In this document: positions 23,985 to 34,349 of the stretch, piece after piece
Position numbering within the stretch: position 1 is the stretch's first letter
Layout: every line of letters starts with the position of its first letter
Assembly: GCA_009936795.1 (NCBI GenBank)
Contig: JAACDM010000246.1
Span: 1-41,434, forward strand
Source: Verrucomicrobiaceae bacterium
GTDB lineage: Bacteria > Verrucomicrobiota > Verrucomicrobiia > Verrucomicrobiales > DEV007
DNA length: 41,434 bases
Direction of reading: 5' to 3'
The notes under the pieces: model-generated
What the model saw: the letters and a program-made list of their open reading frames with translations, nothing else
What the model was told of the DNA's origin: nothing
Database searches by the model: none
Program-made: the position numbers and the translations under genes

Positions 23985-26318
23985 GTGCTCAAGGTGGCAG
24001 AGAAGGAGATGAAGTCGTTGAAGGACGAGTATCTCTCGGTCGAACACTTTCTCCTTGGGTTGGCAAAGAGCAAATCCTCTGTCACTGACATCCTTAAATC
24101 ATTGGGGGTCGATCACAAGACGGTGCAACAAGCAGTCACTGCGGTACGCGGGTCTCAAAGGGTGACCGATCAAGATCCCGAAGGCAAATATCAGTCGCTG
24201 GAGAAGTATGGCACTGACCTCACCGCACGAGCGGAGGAAGGGAAGATCGACCCCGTCATTGGCCGTGACGACGAGATACGCCGCATCATGCAAGTTCTGT
24301 TGCGGCGGACGAAGAACAATCCGGTGTTGATCGGAGATCCTGGAGTGGGCAAGACCGCCATTGCGGAAGGGCTCGCGCGGCGTATTGTTAGCGGTGATGT
24401 GCCTGATAGCCTAAAGGGCAAGAGATTGATTTCGTTAGACATCGGAGCCATGATTGCGGGTGCCAAGTATCGGGGAGAATTTGAGGATCGCTTAAAGGCG
24501 TTTATCAAAGAGATCACTAGCGCTGAGGGGCAGATCATTCTCTTCATTGATGAACTCCACACCATCGTCGGTGCTGGGAAGACCGAGGGTGCCATGGATG
24601 CTTCGAACCTTCTCAAGCCCGCACTCGCTCGTGGAGAACTTCGTACCGTAGGAGCGACCACACTTGATGAGTATCGCAAGTATGTGGAGAAAGACCCGGC
24701 TCTCGAGAGGCGCTTCCAACCTGTGTTCGTTGGCGAACCCACAGTAGAAGATACCATCGCCATTCTGCGAGGATTGAAAGAGCGCTATGAGGTACATCAC
24801 GGCGTGCGCATTCAAGATGCAGCGTTGGTGGCGGCGGCCTTGCTCAGTGATCGCTACATCGCCGACCGTTTTCTACCTGACAAAGCCATTGATCTTATCG
24901 ATGAAGCAGGGTCGCGTCTTAAGATCGAACTAGATTCCATGCCGACGGAAATCGATCAGTTGGAGCGTCAGATTATGCAGCTTGAGATGGAGAAACAAGC
25001 ACTCTCCAAAGAGAAAGATGATGCAAGCAAGACGCGCACGGTGAAGATTGACCAGGAATTGGCGAATCTGAAAGAGGAGAGTTCGCAACTCAAAACTCAA
25101 TGGCAGAACGAGAAGAATGCCATTCAAGGGGTCAGCAAGCTTCAGGAGGAACTGGAACAGCTTAAGATTCAGTTTGAACAAGCACAACGCGATGGGGATC
25201 TAACACGAGCGAGTCAGATTCAGTACGGCGAGATTCCTGACAAAGCGAAATCGCTGGAAGAATGCAAAGCCAAGACGGCGGAGATCCAACACGGGGCAGG
25301 GATGTTGAAAGAGGAAGTCACTGATGAAGACATCTCTAAAGTTGTCGCAGCCTGGACGAGCATTCCGGTGGCACGCCTCCAGGAAAGCGAGCGGCAGAAG
25401 CTCGTTTACATGGAGGATCGTCTTGCCGAGCGTGTCGTGGGTCAGAAACCAGCGGTTATCGCTGTGTCTAACGCCGTGCGACGTGCTCGCGCCGGTCTGC
25501 AGGATGAGAATCGCCCCATTGGATCGTTTATCTTCCTCGGGCCGACAGGTGTGGGCAAGACTGAACTCTGTCGGGCTCTAGCGGAGTTCTTGTTTGACGA
25601 TGAAGCAGCCATGGTTCGGATCGACATGAGTGAATACATGGAGAAACACAGTGTCGCTCGAATGATTGGAGCGCCTCCGGGCTATGTCGGCTATGATGAA
25701 GGTGGTCAGCTCACGGAATCAGTTAGGCGTCGCCCCTACTCCATCGTGCTTTTTGATGAGATTGAGAAAGCCCATGGAGATGTGTTCAATGTACTCTTGC
25801 AAGTGCTTGACGACGGGCGCATTACCGACGGGCAAGGTCGCGTGGTCGATTTTCGTAACACGGTCATTATCATGACGAGTAACCTAGGGAGTCAGTTTAT
25901 CATGGACGAAAGCGATGCGAAGGCCCGGGAGACTAAAGTCATGGAAATTCTGCGGCAACATTTCAGACCCGAGTTCCTCAACCGCGTCGATGAAACTGTC
26001 ATCTTCGACCGCCTGGATCTCGAAGTCATCAAGGACATTGTGAAAATCCAGTTAGCCAGGGTGGTCGAGCGTCTGGCCAAGAAGGGGCTCACACTCACAA
26101 TAAGTGACGATGCAGCTAAGCTGATCGCCAAGGAGGGCTACGATCCGGTCTATGGTGCAAGACCAATCAAGCGCACCATTCAGCACCTGCTTTTGGATCC
26201 ATTGAGCCTCGATGTGCTTGAGGGGCGTTTCGTTGAAGGCGTGACTATCAGGGCGGATACTCAAGGTGGGAAGGTAACCTTCACTGCCTTGAGCGTAGCT
26301 GATCAACCAGCAGCGTAA
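23985..26318 (+). CDS. clpB: ClpB disaggregase lacking the first part of its N-domain
   Basis: 777 residues from GTG 23985, about 85 short of full-length ClpB. The product is the ATP-driven hexameric chaperone that rescues aggregated protein with DnaK. It starts inside the second repeat of the N-domain ([20 protein letters not shown]). It then has NBD1 with Walker A GDPGVGKT (117-124) and [12 protein letters not shown], the coiled-coil middle domain (about 320-430), and NBD2 with GPTGVGKT (519-526), [20 protein letters not shown] and the C-terminal [13 protein letters not shown]. Both ATPase modules look intact. An in-frame TAG lies 12 bases upstream and the true 5' end is stranded at 18614. 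A short ClpB without the N-domain can be made from an internal start in some bacteria, so the remaining protein may still work. Promoter unknown. Confidence 0.9.
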   Translation: MLKVAEKEMKSLKDEYLSVEHFLLGLAKSKSSVTDILKSLGVDHKTVQQAVTAVRGSQRVTDQDPEGKYQSLEKYGTDLTARAEEGKIDPVIGRDDEIRRIMQVLLRRTKNNPVLIGDPGVGKTAIAEGLARRIVSGDVPDSLKGKRLISLDIGAMIAGAKYRGEFEDRLKAFIKEITSAEGQIILFIDELHTIVGAGKTEGAMDASNLLKPALARGELRTVGATTLDEYRKYVEKDPALERRFQPVFVGEPTVEDTIAILRGLKERYEVHHGVRIQDAALVAAALLSDRYIADRFLPDKAIDLIDEAGSRLKIELDSMPTEIDQLERQIMQLEMEKQALSKEKDDASKTRTVKIDQELANLKEESSQLKTQWQNEKNAIQGVSKLQEELEQLKIQFEQAQRDGDLTRASQIQYGEIPDKAKSLEECKAKTAEIQHGAGMLKEEVTDEDISKVVAAWTSIPVARLQESERQKLVYMEDRLAERVVGQKPAVIAVSNAVRRARAGLQDENRPIGSFIFLGPTGVGKTELCRALAEFLFDDEAAMVRIDMSEYMEKHSVARMIGAPPGYVGYDEGGQLTESVRRRPYSIVLFDEIEKAHGDVFNVLLQVLDDGRITDGQGRVVDFRNTVIIMTSNLGSQFIMDESDAKARETKVMEILRQHFRPEFLNRVDETVIFDRLDLEVIKDIVKIQLARVVERLAKKGLTLTISDDAAKLIAKEGYDPVYGARPIKRTIQHLLLDPLSLDVLEGRFVEGVTIRADTQGGKVTFTALSVADQPAA

Positions 26319-26324
26319 CCATTC

Positions 26325-26582
26325 ATGTCAGTCAAGTTTCGCGACTATTATGAAGTCCTCGATGTCGAGCGGTGCTCGTCGAAGGATGACATTCGCAAGC
26401 CCTCCGCAAGAACACCGAACTGCGTCTTCGTGGTAAGGGACTATCCAAAGGCACCGGTTCGAGCCTCGGGGGACCTATATGTAAGAACCCGCATTGAGGT
26501 GCCGGAGTCTGTCCCCGAAGATGAAAAGGCTCTTTGGGAACTGTTCTGCAGTCTATTCGAATTCAACCCACTAAAGACGTAA
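26325..26582 (+). pseudogene. Collapsed cbpA/DnaJ-type co-chaperone gene
   Basis: The frame begins as a J-domain (MSVKFRDYYEVLDVERCSSK, then DDIRK) but jumps after about 25 codons to the end of a CbpA protein. The bases for LRLRGKGLSKGTGSS are present around 26417-26461 in another frame, followed by GDLYVRTRIEVPESVPEDEK in the open frame. The HPD loop, the G/F region and most of the substrate-binding domain are missing. So a large internal deletion plus a frameshift have destroyed it. It lies 6 bases after clpB and directly before cbpM. Confidence 0.85.
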
Positions 26583-26603
26583 AGATCCTCACCCCTTTGT
26601 CCT

Positions 26604-26930
26604 ATGACTGACGGCAACTACACTCTCATACCCACCCATTCCGATGATTCGCGGGGTTTCGTTGACCTTGTATTGGCGAGCAAACTATCAGGCATGCATC
26701 CCGAGATGATCATTGAGCTTACGCGAGCGAATTTCGTTGTCGCGGCTCGCAAAGATCGCGCGGGCAATCTGTAATTTGATGACGAAGCCATCTATCGAAT
26801 GCGCAGAATTGAACATCTCCGGATTGTACAGCGCTTGCACATGCGCACCATTCGATTGATTGTTCAGCTCATGGATCGTGCTGAGAACGCCGAGCGAAAA
26901 GTACGTTGGCTGCGTGATCGCATTCGTTAG
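26604..26930 (+). pseudogene. cbpM-like chaperone modulator gene with an internal stop
   Basis: 109 codons from ATG 26604 to TAG 26928-26930. A single TAA at 26772-26774 (codon 57) interrupts it where an aromatic residue would precede FDDEAIYRMRRIEHLRIVQR. The second half (VQRLHMRTIRLIVQLMDRAE, then VRWLRDRIR) is typical of CbpM/MerR-like proteins that bind and modulate CbpA. Everything except the stop looks conserved, so the nonsense change is probably recent. Its partner cbpA immediately upstream is also destroyed. Confidence 0.8.
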
Positions 26931-27058
26931 GCCTGGGATACGCAACATCGGTACGATCAATCTTGAACCTTGATCTCCGAGTCAATAGCGCTCTATTGGT
27001 GCGTGGCGCTGGGCAACCGATGCGTGGCCCCAAGCTCAGGTGCGAGTACTGATCGTAG

Positions 27059-28615
27059 GTGGAAGCCCTGGCCTCATGGATTGAGCAACTCTCCCAACCG
27101 AAACGCTATCCCGGCGGGCCTGAGGACGTGGAGATTATACAAACCCACATCTCTGTCGTTTGTATTGCTGGGGACGATGTCTACAAGCTCAAGAAGCCGG
27201 TCAAGCTGCCGTTCCTCGATTTCTCTACCCCCGATCTTAGAGAACATTTCTGCCAGGAAGAAGTCCGATTGAACCAACGGCTTTGCCCACAGATTTATCG
27301 CGGCGTGGTACCGCTCTATAAGACAGGTGAAGGCGTTTCGTTCGTTCACGGACCTTCAGCCAAGATCGTGGATCATGCCGTTCTCATGGCGAGGCTCCCC
27401 CACGACCGGATGTTAGACGAATTGTTGGCCAAGGACGCCGTCTCAGAATCTGAGATACGCGGGCTGGCAAGGCACATGGTGGCATTCCATCACCGGGCTG
27501 ACAGAATTACTTCAACCGTTCTAGCGGGTGCACCCAATGGTTTGCATCGACTTGCGGCAAACAACTTCGAAGAGCTGGCTGAGTTGCGGGAGAACTTGTT
27601 CATGCCCCAACTCCATGACGTTCTCAGAGATCGAAACAGGCAAGATTTCGAGGAGAAGCTCCCCCTCATGGAGCAGCGGGCCCGCGAAGGGTTCGTGATG
27701 GATGGCCATGGAGATCTTCATGCACGGAACATATGCTTGACGAATCCGCCAGCGGTCTATGACTGCATTGAGTTCAATGATAGTTTCCGGTGCGAGGACG
27801 TGGCAACTGAGCATGCGTTTCTCGTCATGGACCTCCGTTACCGGAGGCATCGTGCCCTCGCAACCGCCTACCTGGATGAAGTCATCAGTCACAGCGGAGA
27901 CGAACAAATGCGAGAGCTGATCCCGATGCTGGTTCGCTATCGAGCCATGGTGCGGGCGAAGGTAGCGGCCTTCACCTCTTCAGAGGAAGAGTGTGGCCCT
28001 CAAGCTCGGCAATCTGCTGCTGTCTCTGCCCAACGGTATATGAATCTTGCAGCCATCACTGCAGTGGAAGATGGACAGCCCATGGTCTACCTTTCCTGTG
28101 GTTTGCCGGGAACCGGGAAGACGTATGTATGCGAGGAACTAGCACGGCAATCGGGTTGGACCTATGTGGCAAGCGATCACGTTCGCAAAGAACTGGCAGA
28201 TGTGCCGCTCGACACAGAAGCGCTGGCATCAGCCTATACAGAAGCTTTCTCAGCTAGGACCTATGAAGAGATGATAGCTCGGGCTGATCGCGCATTGGCA
28301 CTCGGACCTGTGATCGTTGATGCGAACTATCGTTCACGTGATCTCCGCCAGAGAGCCATCAACTCAGCGAGGGCATTGGGAGCACGAGTCTGTGTGCTCT
28401 GGTTCCAGGCGCCCGAAGCCGTGATCCTGGAACGGCTTTCTCAAAGAGAAGCAGGTCGAGACTCTGCTAGTGATGCGACGACGTCGGTCTATGAGCTTCT
28501 CAAGGCCACCTTTGAAGAGCCAACTGATGAAGAGGGCGCGAAGCTTATCAAAGTGAACGGTGCTCAAAGCAGCGACGAATCGATCGCTCACATCCTTTGC
28601 CATGCGATCGGCTAA
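27059..28615 (+). CDS. Fusion of an APH-like kinase and an AAA/P-loop kinase
   Basis: 518 residues from GTG 27059. The N-terminal two thirds are an aminoglycoside-phosphotransferase-like fold with the catalytic HGDLHARN (His217 on) and the metal-binding block CIEFNDSFRCEDVATE. The C-terminal part is a P-loop kinase of the AAA_33 type with Walker A GLPGTGKT (348-355) and a lid region (DANYRSRDLRQRAI, RLSQREAG). Proteins of this architecture are common beside phosphoketolase, Usp and ClpB genes. Their substrate is not established, and aminoglycoside resistance should not be assumed. Both active sites look complete. It is followed by the LOG-family gene 38 bases later on the same strand. Confidence 0.88.
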   Translation: MEALASWIEQLSQPKRYPGGPEDVEIIQTHISVVCIAGDDVYKLKKPVKLPFLDFSTPDLREHFCQEEVRLNQRLCPQIYRGVVPLYKTGEGVSFVHGPSAKIVDHAVLMARLPHDRMLDELLAKDAVSESEIRGLARHMVAFHHRADRITSTVLAGAPNGLHRLAANNFEELAELRENLFMPQLHDVLRDRNRQDFEEKLPLMEQRAREGFVMDGHGDLHARNICLTNPPAVYDCIEFNDSFRCEDVATEHAFLVMDLRYRRHRALATAYLDEVISHSGDEQMRELIPMLVRYRAMVRAKVAAFTSSEEECGPQARQSAAVSAQRYMNLAAITAVEDGQPMVYLSCGLPGTGKTYVCEELARQSGWTYVASDHVRKELADVPLDTEALASAYTEAFSARTYEEMIARADRALALGPVIVDANYRSRDLRQRAINSARALGARVCVLWFQAPEAVILERLSQREAGRDSASDATTSVYELLKATFEEPTDEEGAKLIKVNGAQSSDESIAHILCHAIG

Positions 28616-28653
28616 AGAACGTTTGGCATGAAATCGAACGAGAAAACCAACAA

Positions 28654-29454
28654 ATGAGTACATCGAAACCACCGAGAACGGACATCTGCCCCATTGAGCC
28701 GAAGATTGATGAGTCTACCCTGACGAAAGCTCGTCATGATAGACTTCTTACAGATGGCGACGCCAAGCTACTGGCCGGGCCACGCGCACGATTGAAGGAC
28801 CTTGCAACACTGGCGAGGGTTGGCTGCGATTTCGCGAAGGGATTTCGAGGGCTCAATGTCGTCGGTCCTTGCGTGACCGTCTTTGGCTCGGCGCGGCTTC
28901 TATCAAACGATCCGTACTACGAGTTGGCACGCGGCGTAGGGAGCATGATTGCGAAATTAGGGTTCACCGTCATGACAGGAGGCGGACCTGGGATCATGGA
29001 AGCAGCGAATCGAGGAGCAACGGAAGCTGGCGGTCACTCCATTGGTTGCAACATCAAGCTGCCGTTTGAGCAGAAGCCCAATGTCTACCTCGACCGCCAG
29101 GTGACGCTTGACTACTTCTTTGTCAGGAAGGTTCTTTTAGTAAAGTACTCCTATGCCTTCATCGTCATGCCTGGTGGCGCTGGCACCATGGACGAGTTCT
29201 TTGAGGCGTTGACCTTGATCCAAACCGGAAAGCTCTCCAACTTTCCTATCATTGTGATGGGAACCGAGTTCTGGAAGCCAATGCGCGAATTGGTGAACTC
29301 GATGCTCAAAGCGGGTACCATCTCGGAATCAGACCTCGAGCTGGTCACGGTGACGGATTCCATTGACGAAGCCAAGGAGCAGCTGCGCGAATGTGCGATC
29401 AGGCAGTATGGTCTACAGAGAAAGAGCGAACACCTCGGGAAACCAAAGTGGTAG
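28654..29454 (+). CDS. LOG-family (TIGR00730) nucleotide hydrolase-like protein
   Basis: 266 residues from the ATG at 28654. Family motifs are GGGPGIMEAANRGA (from residue 109) and MPGGAGTMDEFFE (the PGGxGTxxE motif, from about residue 172), the nucleotide-binding and catalytic parts of LOG proteins. Family members act as cytokinin-nucleoside-monophosphate phosphoribohydrolases or as nucleotide 5'-monophosphate nucleosidases, and lysine decarboxylase is an outdated label. The longer form starting at 28597 would overlap the previous gene and lacks support. It ends 26 bases from the stop of the convergent acetate kinase gene. Confidence 0.87.
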   Translation: MSTSKPPRTDICPIEPKIDESTLTKARHDRLLTDGDAKLLAGPRARLKDLATLARVGCDFAKGFRGLNVVGPCVTVFGSARLLSNDPYYELARGVGSMIAKLGFTVMTGGGPGIMEAANRGATEAGGHSIGCNIKLPFEQKPNVYLDRQVTLDYFFVRKVLLVKYSYAFIVMPGGAGTMDEFFEALTLIQTGKLSNFPIIVMGTEFWKPMRELVNSMLKAGTISESDLELVTVTDSIDEAKEQLRECAIRQYGLQRKSEHLGKPKW

Positions 29455-29480
29455 CGAGAAGAGTTTCCACTGAACTTCGG

Positions 29481-30527
29481 TCAGGCGGTGTGAGTGATGG
29501 CATCTCGGACATGACGAGCCATCATCTGGCTTTCATTCGTTCGAACGACCTCTGTATCACAGTGGAGATACTCGAGCCCGCGAAGTATCTCATCACGCAC
29601 CTCCTTAGCATTCTCTCCCACTCCGCCAGTAAACACCAGAAGGTCCAGACCTCCTAAGACAGCACTCATTGCGCCGATGTGTTTGCGGACGTGATAGCAA
29701 TACATGCGAATGGCCAAGTCGGCTGATGGGCTTTCGCCTCGCTTGGTCAGTAGGGTTCTCATGTCAGACGTCAAACCGGAGACGCCCTTGAGCCCCGCCT
29801 CTTTGTTCACGAGATCATCCAAGGCATCTGGTGACAACTGCATCTCCCTCAACAAGTGAACGACAACACCTGGATCGAGATCACCGCTTCGAGAGCCCAT
29901 CATCAAGCCGCCAGCAGGCGTCATGCCCATCGTTGTGTCGACAGAAACCCCATCTAGCAGAGCAACCATGCTACTGCCGTTTCCGAGATGTGCGATGACC
30001 GTGCGCTTTGGAAGCCTCTCTCCTAACGAACGAACTACGTATTCGAATGACAAGCCGTGAAAACCGTAGCGGCGAATCCCTTGACTCCAAAGGCTTTCCG
30101 GGAGAGGAAACCGTTTCGCGACGTCAGGCAAGCCATGATGGAAGGCGGTGTCAAAGCGAGCCACATGATGCAAATTAGGGGAACGTTGTCGCACGATCTC
30201 AATTGTCCCGATAGCTATAGGTAGATGCTGTGGAGCCAAGTGTGCTAGCGAACGGAGTCCTTCCACAACGGTATCGTCTATGATCGTGCGAGCGGAATAC
30301 AGATCGCCCCCATGGACGACTCGGTATCCGATGCCAGCGAGCGAAAGACTATCCATGCTGTCGAGGACAGACTCAAGAGCATGCCGGTGGGATTCCAAGT
30401 CCCCCGCGTCCAACCCATCGACGTGGCGACGATCGATCTCTGTTTCGCCGTCCGATTCGTAAACGGCGTAGCGGAAAGCAGAGGACCCTGGATTGAGGCA
30501 TAAGATCCTGTCAGTCAAAGGCACCAT
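29481..30527 (-). CDS. ackA: Acetate kinase
   Basis: 348 residues from ATG 30527, two bases after the phosphoketolase stop. It converts acetyl phosphate and ADP to acetate and ATP in the cytoplasm. Motifs: ILCLNPGSSAFRY (nucleotide-binding start), FDTAFHHGLPD, RRYGFHGLSFEYV, HLGNGSSMVALLDG, DTTMGMTPAGGLMMGSRSGD and FTGGVGENAKEVRDE. It is about 50 residues shorter than E. coli AckA, with the shortening mainly in loops, as is usual for versions coupled to phosphoketolase. It lies third in the tal-xfp-ackA operon, so it consumes the acetyl phosphate made by the preceding enzyme. Confidence 0.92.
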   Translation of the reverse strand: MVPLTDRILCLNPGSSAFRYAVYESDGETEIDRRHVDGLDAGDLESHRHALESVLDSMDSLSLAGIGYRVVHGGDLYSARTIIDDTVVEGLRSLAHLAPQHLPIAIGTIEIVRQRSPNLHHVARFDTAFHHGLPDVAKRFPLPESLWSQGIRRYGFHGLSFEYVVRSLGERLPKRTVIAHLGNGSSMVALLDGVSVDTTMGMTPAGGLMMGSRSGDLDPGVVVHLLREMQLSPDALDDLVNKEAGLKGVSGLTSDMRTLLTKRGESPSADLAIRMYCYHVRKHIGAMSAVLGGLDLLVFTGGVGENAKEVRDEILRGLEYLHCDTEVVRTNESQMMARHVRDAITHTA

Positions 30528-30529
30528 GC

Positions 30530-32959
30530 TCAGACATGACCTCCTTCGCTTTCCCAATTGGAGATCTCTGGTGATTCGATAGTAGAACTCGCAAGCTCTT
30601 CGTCCCACTTCCAGTTTCGGATCTCTGGCATATCGATACCGTGTTCCCGAATGTAGTGACGATGCTCGATGAGCTTGTTCTCAATGGCGAGCTTCGCATA
30701 GGCAGCGACAGGAGAGAGTTTAGGGACGCGATCGATGACGTCGGCGACTAGATGATAGCGGTCGAGGTCATTGAGTACCACCATGTCGAATGGCGTCGTG
30801 GTTGTCCCTTCTTCTTTGTAACCACGCACGTGGATGTTCTTGTGATTCGTGCGCCGGTAAGTCAGTCGATGGATTAGCCAGGGGTAGCCGTGATAGGCAA
30901 AGATAATAGGTTTGTCAGTCGTGAAGATGAGATCAAACTCGCGATCAGTCAGCCCGTGCGAATGCTCGCTGGGTGGCTGTAGCTTCATGAGATTCACCAC
31001 GTTGACGACGCGAATCCTGAGGCTTGGAAAGGCTTTGTGCATGTAGTTGACCGCCGCCAGCGTTTCTAACGTTGGGACATCGCCAGCGCAGGCCATGACG
31101 ACATCTGGCTCAGACCCACGATCATTGCTAGCCCACTCCCAAATGCCGACGCCTCGGGCGCAATGCTTCACAGCGGCGTCCATGTCGAGCCATTGTGATT
31201 CTAACTGTTTGCCGGCCACGATGACATTCACATAGTCACGGCTACGCAGACAGTGATCGGCAACGCAGAGAAGCGTGTTGGCATCAGGCGGTAGATAGCC
31301 GCGAATCACCGAGGCCTTCTTATTGACGACATGATCGATGAAACCGGGATCTTGATGTGAGAAACCGTTGTGATCCTGACGCCATACGTGAGACGTCAGG
31401 AGGTAGTTGAGCGAGGCGATCGGACGCCGCCATGGAATCTCCGAGTGCGTGATCTTCAGCCACTTGGCATGCTGATTGAACATCGAATCGATCAGGTGGA
31501 TGAACGCTTCGTAACAGGAAAAGAAACCGTGTCTTCCCGTGAGGAGATAGCCTTCCAACCAACCCTGACAAGTGTGCTCACTGAGAATCTCCATCACGCG
31601 CCCATCTGGAGCTAGGAAGTCATCCTCAGGCACGGTCTCGCCTAACCACGAGCGATTCGTTTCCTCAAAGACTGCGCTCAGCCGGTTCGAAGCCGTCTCG
31701 TCCGGGCCGAACACGCGGAAGTTTTTTGAGGTCCGGTTAAGCTTAAGGACGTCGCGAAGCAGTTGCCCTAACACTCGCGTCGCCTCTGCCTTGACGGCAC
31801 CAGGACTCGGAACTGTTACGGCATAATCACGATGGTCCGGCATGCGCAGATTCTTGAGGAACATGCCGCCATTGGCGTGTGGAATGGAGCCCATGCGCCG
31901 ATTCCCGAGTGGCGCAAGTTCTCTCAGTGACTCAACTAATTGACCACTCTCATCGAACAACTCTTCGGGACGGTAGCTTTTCAACCAATCTTCTAGGATG
32001 CTGAGGTTCTTAGGCTCTTTGTGAAGGTCGGGAATGGGCACTTGGTGTGAACGCCAGGTGCCTTCGACCTTGTGGCCGCCGACTTCCTTAGGACCCGTCC
32101 AACCTTTCGGTGAGCGCAAGACGATCATTGGCCAGGTCGGTCGCGTTCGGGTGGTCGATACCCGGGCCTCTTGCTGAATGCGTTTGATTTCAGGAACAAT
32201 CTCATCAAGCACTTCCGCCATGCGTTGATGCATCTTCTCGGGCTCTGCCCCTTCGACAAACCAAGGCTTATGGCCATAGCCGATGAGGAGGCTTTCCAGT
32301 TCATCCTTCCCGATCCTATCAAGCAAGGTGGGGTTGGCGATCTTGTAGCCGTTTAGATGAAGGATAGGTAGTACCGCCCCATCGTTCGCGGGATCCAAGA
32401 ACTTGTTAGAATGCCAAGAAGCCGCCAATGGCCCCGTCTCCGCTTCACCGTCGCCGATGACACAGGCGACAATGAGATCCGGGTTGTCGAACGCAACGCC
32501 GTAGGCGTGTGATAGCGCATAGCCGAGTTCGCCGCCCTCATGAATGGACCCAGGAGTCTCTGGAGCCACATGGCTAGGAACACCACCCGGGAATGAAAAC
32601 TGTTTGAAGAGACGTTTTAGCCCTGCCTTGTCCTGTGAGATGTTAGGGTAGACTTCGCTGTAGGTCCCCTCAAGGTAGGTCTGAGCAACAGCAGCGGGAC
32701 CGCCATGGCCAGGACCGGCGATGAAGAGCATCTCGAGATCATCTCGACGAATGATGCGGTTCAAATGCGTGTAGATGAAATTGAGTCCCGGTGTCGTCCC
32801 CCAGTGGCCTAACAAACGCGGCTTCACATGATCCAAATGAAGCGGCTGTCGCAGCAAAGGGTTGTCCATGAGATAGATCTGGCCCACGGAAAGGTAGTTC
32901 GACGCTCTCCAATAGGCGTCTAGGGAACGAAGTTCCTCTGGTGAAAGCGGTGCAGTCAT
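30530..32959 (-). CDS. xfp: Phosphoketolase (xylulose-5-phosphate/fructose-6-phosphate)
   Basis: 809 residues, full length. This thiamine-diphosphate enzyme splits xylulose 5-phosphate or fructose 6-phosphate with phosphate into acetyl phosphate and a shorter sugar phosphate. Motifs: [11 protein letters not shown] (51-61), [19 protein letters not shown], the cofactor-binding GDGEAETGP (169-177) with N at the end of the block (LHLNGYKI), and SHQDPGF in the middle domain. Start ATG 32959 is six bases after the transaldolase stop. It sits between tal and ackA, so carbon flows directly along the operon. It is cytoplasmic. Specificity for one or both substrates cannot be told from sequence alone. 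Confidence 0.95.
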   Translation of the reverse strand: MTAPLSPEELRSLDAYWRASNYLSVGQIYLMDNPLLRQPLHLDHVKPRLLGHWGTTPGLNFIYTHLNRIIRRDDLEMLFIAGPGHGGPAAVAQTYLEGTYSEVYPNISQDKAGLKRLFKQFSFPGGVPSHVAPETPGSIHEGGELGYALSHAYGVAFDNPDLIVACVIGDGEAETGPLAASWHSNKFLDPANDGAVLPILHLNGYKIANPTLLDRIGKDELESLLIGYGHKPWFVEGAEPEKMHQRMAEVLDEIVPEIKRIQQEARVSTTRTRPTWPMIVLRSPKGWTGPKEVGGHKVEGTWRSHQVPIPDLHKEPKNLSILEDWLKSYRPEELFDESGQLVESLRELAPLGNRRMGSIPHANGGMFLKNLRMPDHRDYAVTVPSPGAVKAEATRVLGQLLRDVLKLNRTSKNFRVFGPDETASNRLSAVFEETNRSWLGETVPEDDFLAPDGRVMEILSEHTCQGWLEGYLLTGRHGFFSCYEAFIHLIDSMFNQHAKWLKITHSEIPWRRPIASLNYLLTSHVWRQDHNGFSHQDPGFIDHVVNKKASVIRGYLPPDANTLLCVADHCLRSRDYVNVIVAGKQLESQWLDMDAAVKHCARGVGIWEWASNDRGSEPDVVMACAGDVPTLETLAAVNYMHKAFPSLRIRVVNVVNLMKLQPPSEHSHGLTDREFDLIFTTDKPIIFAYHGYPWLIHRLTYRRTNHKNIHVRGYKEEGTTTTPFDMVVLNDLDRYHLVADVIDRVPKLSPVAAYAKLAIENKLIEHRHYIREHGIDMPEIRNWKWDEELASSTIESPEISNWESEGGHV

Positions 32960-32965
32960 ACTATT

Positions 32966-33925
32966 CTAGCAAAGGGCCTTTCTAACAATGTCTCGGACTT
33001 TGAGCATGTCCTGACCGAACACGCGAATCCCTTGAGCGAGTTTCTCTGTCGCCATGGCATCTTCGTTGAGCAGCCAACGAAACGATTTCTCAGAAACATC
33101 AAGCCGAGCAATGTTAGTAGATTTCGCTGCCTCTGGTTCGAGTTTGCGGAGGACGTCGTTCGACAAGGAATGAAGTTCTTCCAGGAGATTCGGGCTGATC
33201 GTGAGAAGATCGCAGCCTGCGAGTTCAAGGATCTCACCGATGTTCCGGAAGCTCGCTCCCATGACCTCGGTCTTGTAGCCAAACCGCTTGTAGTAAGCAT
33301 AGATCTCCCGAACGCTCGCTACACCTGGATCATTCTCCGCCGTATAAGTTGTGTCCGTATTCGCTTTGTACCAATCAAGGATACGCCCAACAAACGGTGA
33401 GATGAGTTGAGCCTTCGCCTCAGCGCAAGCGACCGCCTGTACTAGGGAAAACAGAAGGGTCATGTTGCAACGAATACCATCCTTCTGAAGAATCTCGGCG
33501 GCCCTAATGCCCTCCCAGGTAGCCGCGATCTTGATGAGAACCCGGTCGCGTTCGATACCTTGCGCTTCATAGAGAGCGATGAGTTCACGCGCCTTGGCAA
33601 CCGTGCCTTCGATATCGAACGACAGTCGCGCATCAACCTCTGTCGAAACTCGCCCTGGCACAATCTCAAGAATCTTCAGCCCGAAACCAACGATCAGATG
33701 GTCAGTGACAAGATCAACGCGCGCCTCGCCACTCTTGCCTGCGGTTCCGGTCGCCTGAATAGCATCGTTCAGCACAGGCAAGTAGTCCTCCTTCTGGAGT
33801 GCTTTGAGAATGAGTGAAGGATTGGTCGTCGCGTCTTGCGGAGAATACTCTTCCATTAGCGCGAAGTCGCCGGTGTCAGCAACGACGGTGGTAAACTTCT
33901 TTAAGGCTTCGAGTGTGTTGGGCAT
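32966..33925 (-). CDS. tal: Transaldolase
   Basis: 319 residues of the TalB type. It transfers a dihydroxyacetone unit between sugar phosphates in the non-oxidative pentose phosphate pathway. [10 protein letters not shown] is near residue 31. The Schiff-base lysine is Lys132 in [13 protein letters not shown], followed by [30 protein letters not shown] and MGASFRN. It is the first gene of the tal-xfp-ackA unit and would feed pentose phosphates to the phosphoketolase. A degenerate second copy lies at 8165-8440. No copy of the 48-bp element was found upstream. Confidence 0.95.
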   Translation of the reverse strand: MPNTLEALKKFTTVVADTGDFALMEEYSPQDATTNPSLILKALQKEDYLPVLNDAIQATGTAGKSGEARVDLVTDHLIVGFGLKILEIVPGRVSTEVDARLSFDIEGTVAKARELIALYEAQGIERDRVLIKIAATWEGIRAAEILQKDGIRCNMTLLFSLVQAVACAEAKAQLISPFVGRILDWYKANTDTTYTAENDPGVASVREIYAYYKRFGYKTEVMGASFRNIGEILELAGCDLLTISPNLLEELHSLSNDVLRKLEPEAAKSTNIARLDVSEKSFRWLLNEDAMATEKLAQGIRVFGQDMLKVRDIVRKALC

Positions 33926-33957
33926 GATTAGTGTGGTCTCGGTTCAGAGCATTGCGC

Positions 33958-34146
33958 CTACTTGACCTCGCCAGGCCGTCTGGTGATGGCGAAGTAGATC
34001 ACGTAGATCCATGACAGTAGGGCAGCTAAGATCGCCCACAAGATCGAACGATGACGTTGCCAAGAACAGACCACAGCAATGGCGGAGCCAAGGCCAATCC
34101 CGGTACGGGTGAGTTCCGCGTGGGCTGCAAGTTGAGCAAGTATCAT
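33958..34146 (-). CDS. Small inner-membrane protein, 62 residues
   Basis: ATG 34146. Two hydrophobic segments (LTRTGIGLGSAIAVVCSW and SILWAILAALLSWIYVIYF) are separated by a basic turn (QRHR), with a basic end (AITRRPGEVK). Small proteins with a GSAIAVxxSW...SILWAI...SWIYVIYFAxTR pattern recur in Verrucomicrobiota and Bacteroidota by my recollection, which supports this one being real. Function unknown. It lies 32 bases before the transaldolase start on the same strand and could be co-transcribed with it. Confidence 0.6.
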   Translation of the reverse strand: MILAQLAAHAELTRTGIGLGSAIAVVCSWQRHRSILWAILAALLSWIYVIYFAITRRPGEVK

Positions 34147-34349
34147 TATGGCTGACTCTGGTGTCTTTCACAATCGACGCTCCGCTACGATTGATCTCGG
34201 GTATGCTTCTGTTGCCTCGGGACGAAACCACCTGTCGTCGCAATCAAGATCCAGCCCTGATGTCGAAACTCTGATCCTCAATCTAACAGATTTTACCGTG
34301 CTGGATTCGCACAGGACTGCTAGATGAGTTCTTAAACAGAGCAATCTGC

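Noticed and set aside
27059-28615. Aminoglycoside resistance gene
   Set aside because: The APH fold is fused to an AAA-type kinase and sits in a stress island; this architecture is not linked to resistance.
28690-28715. CCCCATTGAGC inside the LOG-family gene resembling the promoter element
   Set aside because: It lies in coding sequence, with no dyad and no -10 block at the right spacing.
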